Notes under the pieces: generated by a model
Told to the model about the DNA's origin: nothing
Database searches by the model: none
The model's input: the letters and a program-made list of their open reading frames with translations, nothing else
Source of the DNA: Nocardia exalbida NBRC 100660
GTDB taxonomy: Bacteria > Actinomycetota > Actinomycetes > Mycobacteriales > Mycobacteriaceae
Length of the DNA: 64,000 nt
Direction: 5' to 3'
NCBI RefSeq assembly: GCF_000308575.1
Contig: NZ_BAFZ01000161.1
Span: 1 to 64,000, forward strand
Position numbers and translations under genes: made by a program
Shown here: in pieces, positions 57,417-64,000 of the stretch
Layout of the letters: each line of letters begins with the position of its first letter
How positions within the stretch are numbered: the first letter of the stretch is position 1

Positions 57417-57845
57417 ATGGGCAATGGCGCCTTCTCCGACCGCCTCGAGTACTTGTTCCGAACGATGCCGAACCCCGAAGGCAGACGCTATACCGCCGAC
57501 GAGATAGCGCGCCGCGCCACCGACCTCGGCTACCCGATTTCGGCGGTATACGTCGCGCAATTGCGTTCCGGGCTGAAGCAGAACCCCTCACTCAAACATG
57601 CCACCGGCCTGGCCGCGGCATTCGACGTGGACATTCGATTCTTCACCGATGAGGAAGCCTGGCAGCGCGGCCGCCAAGAGATCGAATACCTGCGCCTGAG
57701 CACGGCACCCGGCCTCGAAGCCGTTGCCTTCCGCGCGATGGACCTGTCCCAGCAGTCGTTGGCCTCGTTGATCGACTACCTGAAGTTCCTCCGCGTACAA
57801 GAAGGGCTTCCCCCGGACCCGCCGGATCTGCCCGAACCATCATGA
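57417..57845 (+). CDS. EspR-like XRE regulator
   Basis: 142 residues. The N-terminal half resembles EspR of Mycobacterium (FSDRLEYLFRTMPNPEGRRYTADEIARRATDLGYPISAVYVAQLRSGLKQNPS), with its helix-turn-helix and the conserved SxxYxxQLRSG; then AAAFDVDIRFFTDEEAW and a C-terminal dimerisation helix (LASLIDYLKFLRVQEGLPPD). EspR regulates virulence-linked secretion genes in mycobacteria; here the targets are unknown. It converges with a membrane protein/metallopeptidase pair. Two palindromes in front of it suggest self-control. Confidence 0.85.
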   Translation: MGNGAFSDRLEYLFRTMPNPEGRRYTADEIARRATDLGYPISAVYVAQLRSGLKQNPSLKHATGLAAAFDVDIRFFTDEEAWQRGRQEIEYLRLSTAPGLEAVAFRAMDLSQQSLASLIDYLKFLRVQEGLPPDPPDLPEPS

Positions 57846-57934
57846 TGCGCGACGATGTCCGGCCGGGCGCCTGTTCGACAGCAGTTCCGCCGCGAGCATC
57901 CCGGTAATCGCGGTCGGTGTGCGCGGGAGCCCGG

Positions 57935-58966
57935 CTACCCGTCCGCGCGGTTTGCGCTCAGGACCGATGGGGTTCGGGCGTCGAAAAGCTCTGCGGCAGT
58001 GAGTTCGTAGGCCGCGTGGCGGGGACTGTCGCGCGCTGCGGCGCTGAGCGATTCGTGGTCCAGCCGGTAGGCCGCGGCCAACGCCGGCGCTTCGCGTTGC
58101 AGCAGTCGCAGGGCGTCACTGACCTCGATCAACATGTCGGTCACGCGCGTTTCCGCGCGCCTGCTCACGCGGGAGCGGAATCGCACCTGCGGGTAGCGTC
58201 GCGTCAGCCAATGGTGCAGGGGTGCGAGTCGTTCGATGTAGGAGCGGGCCAGTCGAGCGCTTCGAAGTGTCCCCAGCACGACAGGACCGGTTGTGCCGAC
58301 CACCAGCAGAACACTCACCACGACTTGAAACGAGATGGTGAGGCGTTGCGCCCACAGCGGCGGCATGGCCGGCCATAGACCGACGACAACGAGCACCCAG
58401 ATCTCGTACCCGACGAGCAGGACGCACACGCCTGCCAGCACACTCAGAAGGATTCGCCGCCACTGTCGCTCGCGAACACTGGCGCGAGCCGCCGCACCCG
58501 CCAAGGTGGACATCGCGTGGATCACCACGATCGCCTGGACAGCCCAGTACAGTTGCATCCGCGGATTCCCGGAGAATTCCCGCGCGAAACCGAGTCCATC
58601 CGGCTGCTGCGGCGAAGTCATGAAGAGCGAGACCATAACTACTCCGACAGACCCGTATACCGTGCGTGCCACATGTACCCGTTGTCGCGTCGGCGGATCG
58701 GCTGACAGATAGTTCCGCCAATACAGGGTGGTCAGGACTATTGCGGTCACAGCGCACAGGTTGCTCAACAAGTATGCGGTGTTGACGCGGATAGGTTCGA
58801 ACACGCCCTGGCAGGCCGGAGCGAGCAAGAGGTAGCTGAGCGCGACCAAGCCGAGGATGGCGATGGGCCTCCATTGTCCCCGCGCCCCTTGCGGTGCCAG
58901 CTGCCATGCCAACGCGCCGACACCCACACCGATGAACACCGAGATCGCCCCGGCGAACTGTGCCAC
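57935..58966 (-). CDS. Polytopic membrane protein (MAB_1171c/DUF6545-like)
   Basis: 343 residues with about seven membrane helices in the first 240 residues (for example ISVFIGVGVGALAWQL, IAILGLVALSYLLLA, LCAVTAIVLTTLYW, GSVGVVMVSLFM, LSVLAGVCVLLVGYEI, VVVSVLLVVGTTGPVVLG) and a cytoplasmic C-terminal domain (RRYPQVRFRSRVSRRAETRVTDMLIEVSDALR). The layout resembles the DUF6545 family often encoded beside XRE regulators and ImmA-like proteins. The GTG at 58966 is four bases past the stop of the metallopeptidase gene, so the two form an operon. Confidence 0.75.
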   Translation of the reverse strand: MAQFAGAISVFIGVGVGALAWQLAPQGARGQWRPIAILGLVALSYLLLAPACQGVFEPIRVNTAYLLSNLCAVTAIVLTTLYWRNYLSADPPTRQRVHVARTVYGSVGVVMVSLFMTSPQQPDGLGFAREFSGNPRMQLYWAVQAIVVIHAMSTLAGAAARASVRERQWRRILLSVLAGVCVLLVGYEIWVLVVVGLWPAMPPLWAQRLTISFQVVVSVLLVVGTTGPVVLGTLRSARLARSYIERLAPLHHWLTRRYPQVRFRSRVSRRAETRVTDMLIEVSDALRLLQREAPALAAAYRLDHESLSAAARDSPRHAAYELTAAELFDARTPSVLSANRADG

Positions 58967-58970
58967 TCGC

Positions 58971-59510
58971 CTACTCGATCCGAGTGCGCGGAAAGCCCAG
59001 CGCCGCAAGCAACCCGGCAGACTCACCGGTGCCCGCGTCACTCCACAGGACCGTGCGCAGGGTTTGCCTGGCGAAGTCCTCGGCTTCGCGCTCACTCTCG
59101 GTGTCGTAGGCCGATCGGTATCTGACGTGCGCGAAGCGCGCGATGGCTGCGGGACCGAGTATGGAACACAGCGCCTGGCCAGCGTCGACCCGATGCTCGA
59201 CCGAGGTATGGCCGTACAGGATGTGACCTGCTTCGTGCAGCACGGTGTTGATGCGGGCGATCTCGGGCAGGTCGGCATCGAATTCGATGAGATCTCCCGT
59301 GCCGGTGCGCAGCCACCTGCCCGCCACCGATGGCGGCAGGGTGGAGCTGGCGGCGATGCTGACCGGGATACCACTGGCGGAGGCCAGGATTCGGCCGAAC
59401 GCGGTCAGTGTGAACGGTTGCAGCTGGGCGGTGTGCCGTTGGACTTCGGTGCGGGTTCGACGCTGTGCGCGACGGGTCGAGTTCGATTTCCAAGTACGGA
59501 TCATCGCCAC
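58971..59510 (-). CDS. ImmA/IrrE-like metallopeptidase
   Basis: 179 residues with the zinc motif LHEAGHILYGH (His92, Glu93, His96) typical of ImmA/IrrE-type peptidases that cleave repressors, and AFGRILASASGIPVSI-like features before it. The start is a GTG at 59510 with AAAGGA six bases upstream; longer in-frame starts at ATG 59540 are possible. It lies just before the membrane protein and near the EspR-like regulator, so the three may form a regulatory group. Confidence 0.7.
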   Translation of the reverse strand: MAMIRTWKSNSTRRAQRRTRTEVQRHTAQLQPFTLTAFGRILASASGIPVSIAASSTLPPSVAGRWLRTGTGDLIEFDADLPEIARINTVLHEAGHILYGHTSVEHRVDAGQALCSILGPAAIARFAHVRYRSAYDTESEREAEDFARQTLRTVLWSDAGTGESAGLLAALGFPRTRIE

Positions 59511-59831
59511 CGCCCATCCTTTGCCACACTCGGTCTCCATGATTCTGCCGCAGCACGGGGTGTGGGCGTGCGGCGTCCGCGCCCCCGAATTTCCAGGGCA
59601 TGCTCGCGGAGGTGCGTCGGGCGAGCACGAGTGCGTGGTGGGCAGGGTGCCCGCCGAGGGAATCCGTGCCATCCTCACCTGGCCGACACCACGCTCACCC
59701 GGTTCACCCCAGCAGGACCTCGCCGCGGCGAAGCCGGTCACCCGCCTGAGCCGGCCGAACGGCCGTGACGAAACCTTCCGCTCCGAGATCATCGATGCCC
59801 TGCACGTGGGCCGCATGGAGCGGAACCGTCT
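59511..59831. other. Spacer before the DUF2236 gene
   Basis: About 320 bases between the metallopeptidase start and the DUF2236 stop; long open frames here are in the wrong composition and show no family resemblance. Nothing else seen. Confidence 0.35.
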
Positions 59832-60695
59832 TCACACCAACGGCTTTCCGAGCGCACGCCGCTTGCGCATATCGTGGAGGTAGGTCTCGAATGGATACAA
59901 CCGCCAGCGCTCGGGAAGCACTCGCAGTAGCAGACCGATCGAGCGCATCGTCACCTCGAAGATCCGCTGGCGGCGAGGGCTCCAAGCCAGCCCCAGTTCG
60001 TCGCGGAAATGTTGCGGGAGAAAGCCCGTGGTGAAGAACCGGTTCACCCGGCGGAACGCCCATCGCTCGAGGGGACGGTAGGGCCCCAGATCGACGACTT
60101 CGTCGAGCAGATACGCCCGCACCTCGTCGTCCAGGGTGAGATCCGGCAGCTTCGAGTCCCAGTAGCGCGCGAACGCAGTGCGGTCTCGCGGCCACAGCTC
60201 CGGTCGCATCTGCAACGTGGTTCCGAACCGGCTGGACTCGCGGTACACCTCGTCGGCCAGATCCTCATCCGCCGGGCCGTACAAGTAGGTCAGGGAATCG
60301 ATCGTGCCGCGGTAGAGGCACGCGGCGACCCACAACTGCAGTTCCGGATCGAAGGCGTTGTACTTCACCGGACTGTCGGAGCCGGATCGCACATAACGGT
60401 GCGACGTGTTCACCGCCGCACGATAGGCCGCCCGGTCTTCCTCGGTACCGAGCATCGCCACCGCCAAATAGGTCAGGGTCGTGCGGCCGCGCTTGCGCGG
60501 ATGCAGGGTGTACCGGCCGCTGTCGACCGTGCTCTCGACAACGCCGCGGCCGACCGGAGGGAAGCTCAGCTGCATGATCACGTTGGCCGGGCCGCCCAGC
60601 AGTGCCGCAGGGCCCGCCATGTAGCGGCGGCGGCGGCGACCGAGATCTACCTCGGGTGAGGTCAGCAGCGGTGCCGACGGTTCAGGACTGGACAT
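59832..60695 (-). CDS. DUF2236 oxygenase-like protein (MpaB/Lcp type)
   Basis: 287 residues of the DUF2236 family, heme or di-iron oxygenases related to fungal MpaB and rubber-cleaving Lcp. Recognised parts: GGPANVIMQLSFPPVGRGVVEST, NTSHRYVRSGS, YNAFDPELQLWVAACLYRGTIDSLTYLYGP (the family's heme-ligand region) and the C-terminal FRDELGLAWSPRRQRIFE. A GGGAG stretch precedes the start. Mycolata have many copies, usually of unknown substrate. It is divergent from the acyl-CoA synthetase (218-base spacer). Confidence 0.85.
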   Translation of the reverse strand: MSSPEPSAPLLTSPEVDLGRRRRRYMAGPAALLGGPANVIMQLSFPPVGRGVVESTVDSGRYTLHPRKRGRTTLTYLAVAMLGTEEDRAAYRAAVNTSHRYVRSGSDSPVKYNAFDPELQLWVAACLYRGTIDSLTYLYGPADEDLADEVYRESSRFGTTLQMRPELWPRDRTAFARYWDSKLPDLTLDDEVRAYLLDEVVDLGPYRPLERWAFRRVNRFFTTGFLPQHFRDELGLAWSPRRQRIFEVTMRSIGLLLRVLPERWRLYPFETYLHDMRKRRALGKPLV

Positions 60696-60913
60696 GCCGA
60701 ACTCCCGCGAGATATTGGTATAAGTTACAAATCATTCTCTCAACAACACGCACGATCGGCAACCACGAACCTCGGGTTACCCCGCCTTGCACTCACGCAT
60801 ATGTGAACGCGCATTCTTGTCACGCACTAGGCGTCTTGAGGCGTAGGGGCGGTGTCGGCGGGACAACGCGGACCCGGGATTCGATCGCCGATCGGCCCCA
60901 CTGGAGGTATTCG

Positions 60914-62563
60914 ATGACAAAGACACTGGGATCGCCGCTCGCGGCAGTCCGCTCGATAGCCGACCTGGCATCGGCGGCCGTCGTGCTCGCCAAGCGCGGG
61001 ATGTTCGATCCGGCGCGCCCGGCCGAGACGATCCGCGTGATGCGCGAGGCTTCCGTGTACGGCCCGTTCGTCACCGTGCTGGCACACGCCACCCGCCGCC
61101 ATGGCGCCGCCCCCGCCATCGCCGATGAACGCGGAACACTCACCTTCGCTCAACTCGATCAGCAGTCGAACGCGCTGGCCCGAGGACTCATCGGCGCGGG
61201 GATAAGCTCCGGCACCGTCCTCGCGGCGCTGTGCCGCGACCACCGCGGAATGGTGTTGACGCTCTTGGCGGCCGGGAAGGTGGGCGCCCGCGTCGTGTTG
61301 ATGAACACCGGCTTCGCCGGGCCCCAGCTCGCCGAGGTCGCCGAGCGGGAGAACGTCGGGGCGATCCTGCTCGACAGCGAATTCCTTCAATTGCTCGGCA
61401 CGATTCCCGGATCGGTGCCGCGCATCCTGACCTGGGTGGACGAGGTCGACGCCGTCGAGGCGCAGACACCGACGATAGACCTGCTCATCGCGGCGAACTC
61501 CACCGCGCCGCTGCCTGCCCCGAAACGCCCCGGCGGCCTAGTGATTCTGACCAGTGGGACCACCGGCACGCCCAAAGGCGCCCCACGTGACAAGGTCTCA
61601 CCATTGCAATCGGCGCAATTCCTGCACCGGGTGCCGATGCCGCGCAACGACACGGTCGTGATGGCGGCCCCCATCTTCCACGGCACCGGTCTGTCCCAGT
61701 TCACTCTCGGCTGGGCGTTGGGCAACAAGATCGTCTTCCAGCAGCGCAAGTTCGATCCGCGACGAACCCTCGCCAACGTCGCCGATCACCGCGCCGCCAC
61801 TTTGGTCGTCGTGCCGACCATGCTGCAACGCATCCTCGACCTCGGCCCCGCCGTGCTCGAGCGGTACGACACGACATCACTGAAAGTCGTCTTCACCGCG
61901 GGATCACCCGTCTCGCCGGACCTCAGCAGACGCACAGCCGACGCTTTCGGTGAGGTGCTGTACAACCTCTACGCCTCGACCGAAGTCGCGGTCGCCGCCG
62001 TGGCCACTCCGCACGACATGCGAGTGGCGCCGGGAACCGTCGGCAAACCTCCCGTGGGTTGCCGCGTCGCGCTCTACGACGCGCAACGCAACAAGATCAC
62101 CACACCCGGCGAGGTGGGCACGATCTTCGTCTCCAGCGGGCTCAGCTTCTCCGGCTACACCGACGGCCGGAACAAGGAAATCGTCGATGGTCTGCTGTCC
62201 AGCGGCGACGTCGGCCACTTCGACGCCGACGGCCGACTGTTCATCGACGGCCGCGACGACGACATGATCATCTCCGGCGGCGAGAACGTCTACCCACTGG
62301 AAGTGGAGAACCTCCTGGTCGACCGCCCCGACATCCTCGAAGCCGCAGTCGTGGGCGTCGAGGACGCGGACTTCGGAAAACGGTTGCGCGCTTTCGTCGT
62401 TCCCGCCGAGGATGCCGAGCGCGACCCCCAGGAGATCAAGGACTACGTCCGAGCGAACCTCGCCCGCCACAAAGTACCCCGCGAGGTGGTGTTCGTCGAC
62501 GAGCTGCCGCGCAACGCCACCGGCAAGCTGATGCGGCGCAAACTCGAGGAGACCGACATATAG
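60914..62563 (+). CDS. Acyl-CoA synthetase (FadD/AMP-ligase)
   Basis: A 549-residue adenylating enzyme. AMP-binding motif LTSGTTGTPKGAP, YNLYASTEVAVAA, the hinge/DG region SSGDVGHFDADGRLFIDGRDDDMIISGGENVYPLEVE and a C-terminal catalytic Lys in LPRNATGKLMRRKL are intact. Family resemblance is to FadD12-type fatty-acyl-CoA ligases of mycobacteria. The ATG is six bases after GGAGG. Its stop abuts the stop of the convergent dehydrogenase gene (62563/62564). Confidence 0.9.
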   Translation: MTKTLGSPLAAVRSIADLASAAVVLAKRGMFDPARPAETIRVMREASVYGPFVTVLAHATRRHGAAPAIADERGTLTFAQLDQQSNALARGLIGAGISSGTVLAALCRDHRGMVLTLLAAGKVGARVVLMNTGFAGPQLAEVAERENVGAILLDSEFLQLLGTIPGSVPRILTWVDEVDAVEAQTPTIDLLIAANSTAPLPAPKRPGGLVILTSGTTGTPKGAPRDKVSPLQSAQFLHRVPMPRNDTVVMAAPIFHGTGLSQFTLGWALGNKIVFQQRKFDPRRTLANVADHRAATLVVVPTMLQRILDLGPAVLERYDTTSLKVVFTAGSPVSPDLSRRTADAFGEVLYNLYASTEVAVAAVATPHDMRVAPGTVGKPPVGCRVALYDAQRNKITTPGEVGTIFVSSGLSFSGYTDGRNKEIVDGLLSSGDVGHFDADGRLFIDGRDDDMIISGGENVYPLEVENLLVDRPDILEAAVVGVEDADFGKRLRAFVVPAEDAERDPQEIKDYVRANLARHKVPREVVFVDELPRNATGKLMRRKLEETDI

Positions 62564-64000
62564 CTACGGACTCATCTCGAATGCGCCCGCGTAGCTCATC
62601 ACCTCGTCGTGCAGACGGGCGGTTCGCTGCTCGTCGACGACCGGTTTGCGCAGCACATTCAAGGCCCAATCCTGCTGCGCGGAGGTCGAAGAAGCCTTCG
62701 AGAACAGCCCGAGCGCGTAGGCCGAGAAGTCGCGCACGAATACCTCGAAGATGGAATCCACGATGTCTTCGGATGTACCGACGATCGCGGCCTGCTCCAG
62801 GATGAGCTGTCCGTAGGGCAGCAGCGTGAACAACTCCCCCACCGCCAGTTGGTAGTCCAGATCCTCCAACTGGGCCGGGGTCGGCGGCGCCTCCACCGGG
62901 AACCGGGTGAATCGCTCCGCCTGCTCGATGAAAAGGGCCACGTTGGGCAAGTGGCGGTAATTCGCATAGGCCGACCGCCAGTCGGCGAATCGGACCTTGC
63001 CCAATCCCGCGGCGCCCGGCTGCCGGAACAGCGATTCGTCGTCGCCCGGATCCCGTCGTACCGGCACCGGAGGCAACTGCGCCGGATCGAAGAGGAAGTT
63101 CGGCATGAATTTCAGCGTGAGTGCCATATTGACATGGGCGGTGCCTTCCAGCCGTGGCATGGAGTCGATCGTGCCGCGGGCTGTCGCGAAGTAGCTGTCC
63201 TTCTCGAAACCCTTGGCGGAGATGACATCCGAGAGTTCCCGGAACACCCGTTCGGCCTCACGCGTGACCTTCATCTTGCCGATGGAATTGAACATCACGA
63301 AGCGGCGATCCTCCGGAGTCGAGCATCGCATGTAATCGATCGCTCGTTCATGGTAGAGCCGCATGCCGTTCATGCGAACGTAGCTGTCGGACAGGATTTG
63401 CCGAACCTGCGCGAAATCAGTGACGGGATGTCCGAACAGGATCTTCGCGCTCGCATGGTTGATCGTCTCGTAGAAGCAGTGCTCCACGATGCCCAGCGCG
63501 ACCATACCGATATTGAATTTGCCGCAGTTGACCGCGGCAAGGGCGGAGTCGAATGCCTTTCGGCCCACGTGCAGTACGTCGTCGGCCGACACGGGATAGT
63601 CCACCAGGTCGTAGGCGGAGACGAAATTCTGGCCGTGGATGACGTTCTTGACCAGACGGTAGTTCGGGTGCTGGCTGTCGGCGATGAACCAGACGTAGGC
63701 GTCGGGACCTTCGAGGTCGGTGCGTCGGCCGATGGTCGGCACGATCCGGGCCACGTTGCCGTTGCCGATGTAGTACTTGCTGCCGGTGGCGGTGAACCCG
63801 CCCGCACCGTCGGGGGTGAGCAGCATGTCGGTGGCGTAGATGTCGGCACCGTGATCCTTTTCCGACAGCCCGAAGCCGATGATCCCGCCGCGGTCGAGTT
63901 CCTCGGCGGCACGCAGATGCGCCTTGCCGTTGGCGCTCTGCCAGATGGTGGCGAGACCGAGCGTGGAGACGCCCCACGCGTACCAGTACTGCGATCCGTA
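62564..64000 (-). CDS. Acyl-CoA dehydrogenase family protein, 5' end beyond window
   Basis: 478 residues visible, still open at the right edge, where the frame reads WQSANGKAHLRAAEELDRGG, then GFGLSEKDHGADIYATDML. The FAD-binding style region FGLSEKDHGADI and the substrate core GGFTATGSKYYIGNGN, followed by helical bundle elements (HASAKILFGHPVTDF, MNGMRLYHERAIDYMRC) mark the acyl-CoA dehydrogenase fold of the longer mycobacterial type. The start is not in the window. It faces the acyl-CoA synthetase and so may act in the same beta-oxidation step. Confidence 0.85.
   Translation of the reverse strand, partial: YGSQYWYAWGVSTLGLATIWQSANGKAHLRAAEELDRGGIIGFGLSEKDHGADIYATDMLLTPDGAGGFTATGSKYYIGNGNVARIVPTIGRRTDLEGPDAYVWFIADSQHPNYRLVKNVIHGQNFVSAYDLVDYPVSADDVLHVGRKAFDSALAAVNCGKFNIGMVALGIVEHCFYETINHASAKILFGHPVTDFAQVRQILSDSYVRMNGMRLYHERAIDYMRCSTPEDRRFVMFNSIGKMKVTREAERVFRELSDVISAKGFEKDSYFATARGTIDSMPRLEGTAHVNMALTLKFMPNFLFDPAQLPPVPVRRDPGDDESLFRQPGAAGLGKVRFADWRSAYANYRHLPNVALFIEQAERFTRFPVEAPPTPAQLEDLDYQLAVGELFTLLPYGQLILEQAAIVGTSEDIVDSIFEVFVRDFSAYALGLFSKASSTSAQQDWALNVLRKPVVDEQRTARLHDEVMSYAGAFEMSP

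Overview
The window is high-GC actinobacterial DNA, most likely a mycolic-acid bacterium of the Nocardia/Rhodococcus group. The reasons are dense GC-rich codon use with many GTG/TTG starts, a single-chain biotin-dependent acyl-CoA carboxylase, a mycobacterial-type type III polyketide synthase, a secretory (LIP-type) lipase, a FadD-type acyl-CoA synthetase facing an acyl-CoA dehydrogenase, an EspR-like regulator, a DUF2236 oxygenase and an ECF42-type sigma factor. No rRNA, tRNA, CRISPR array or prophage was seen. The last gene runs off the right edge.

Layout. 0-4.1 kb: a TetX-like FAD monooxygenase divergent from a TetR regulator with a shared operator, a RibD/DHFR-like reductase and an amidase. 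4.7-11.6 kb: a two-gene signalling operon made of a soluble hybrid histidine kinase with eight HAMP domains (architecture of fungal Nik1/Os-1 kinases) overlapping by one base an ANTAR-GAF-PAS-SpoIIE phosphatase. 11.6-20.2 kb: small metabolic and regulatory genes, including a MerR-like gene that appears to start at ATT behind a structured leader, a dienelactone hydrolase, a stand-alone MetE-like barrel protein, a type III PKS, an epoxide hydrolase, a DinB-like protein, a methyltransferase and an XRE-cupin regulator. 20.5-28.5 kb: the 1821-residue carboxylase and a membrane Ser/Thr kinase with a duplicated ectodomain. 28.6-32.6 kb: a three-gene unit of an uncharacterised protein, a MoxR AAA+ ATPase and a zinc-peptidase/VWA protein. 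33-38.9 kb: lipase, potassium channel, GAPDH with an N-terminal extension, a secreted C-terminal-domain protein and an enoyl-reductase-like protein. 39.1-41.9 kb: a caspase-STAND-TPR protein. 42-49.2 kb: secreted proteins, HAD hydrolase, DUF1360 membrane protein, PPOX protein, DGPF protein/ECF sigma pair and a cytochrome P450.

49,454-55,442 is an intact Tn3-family transposon: perfect 39-bp terminal inverted repeats, 5-bp target duplication CGGTA, serine resolvase with a repeat-rich res region, full-length DDE transposase, and cargo of an erythromycin-esterase homologue divergent from a double-HTH MerR (TioE-type) regulator. Beyond it (55.5-64 kb) come small proteins, an EspR-like regulator preceded by two matching palindromes, a membrane protein/ImmA-like metallopeptidase pair, the DUF2236 protein and the fatty-acid genes.

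The most notable systems are the Tn3 element with its putative macrolide-resistance cargo, the caspase-STAND-TPR protein and the MoxR/VWA trio (both resemble conflict-system architectures), and the HAMP-array kinase/phosphatase pair. Family names come from recognising motifs and domain layout in the translated sequence; no database search was run.
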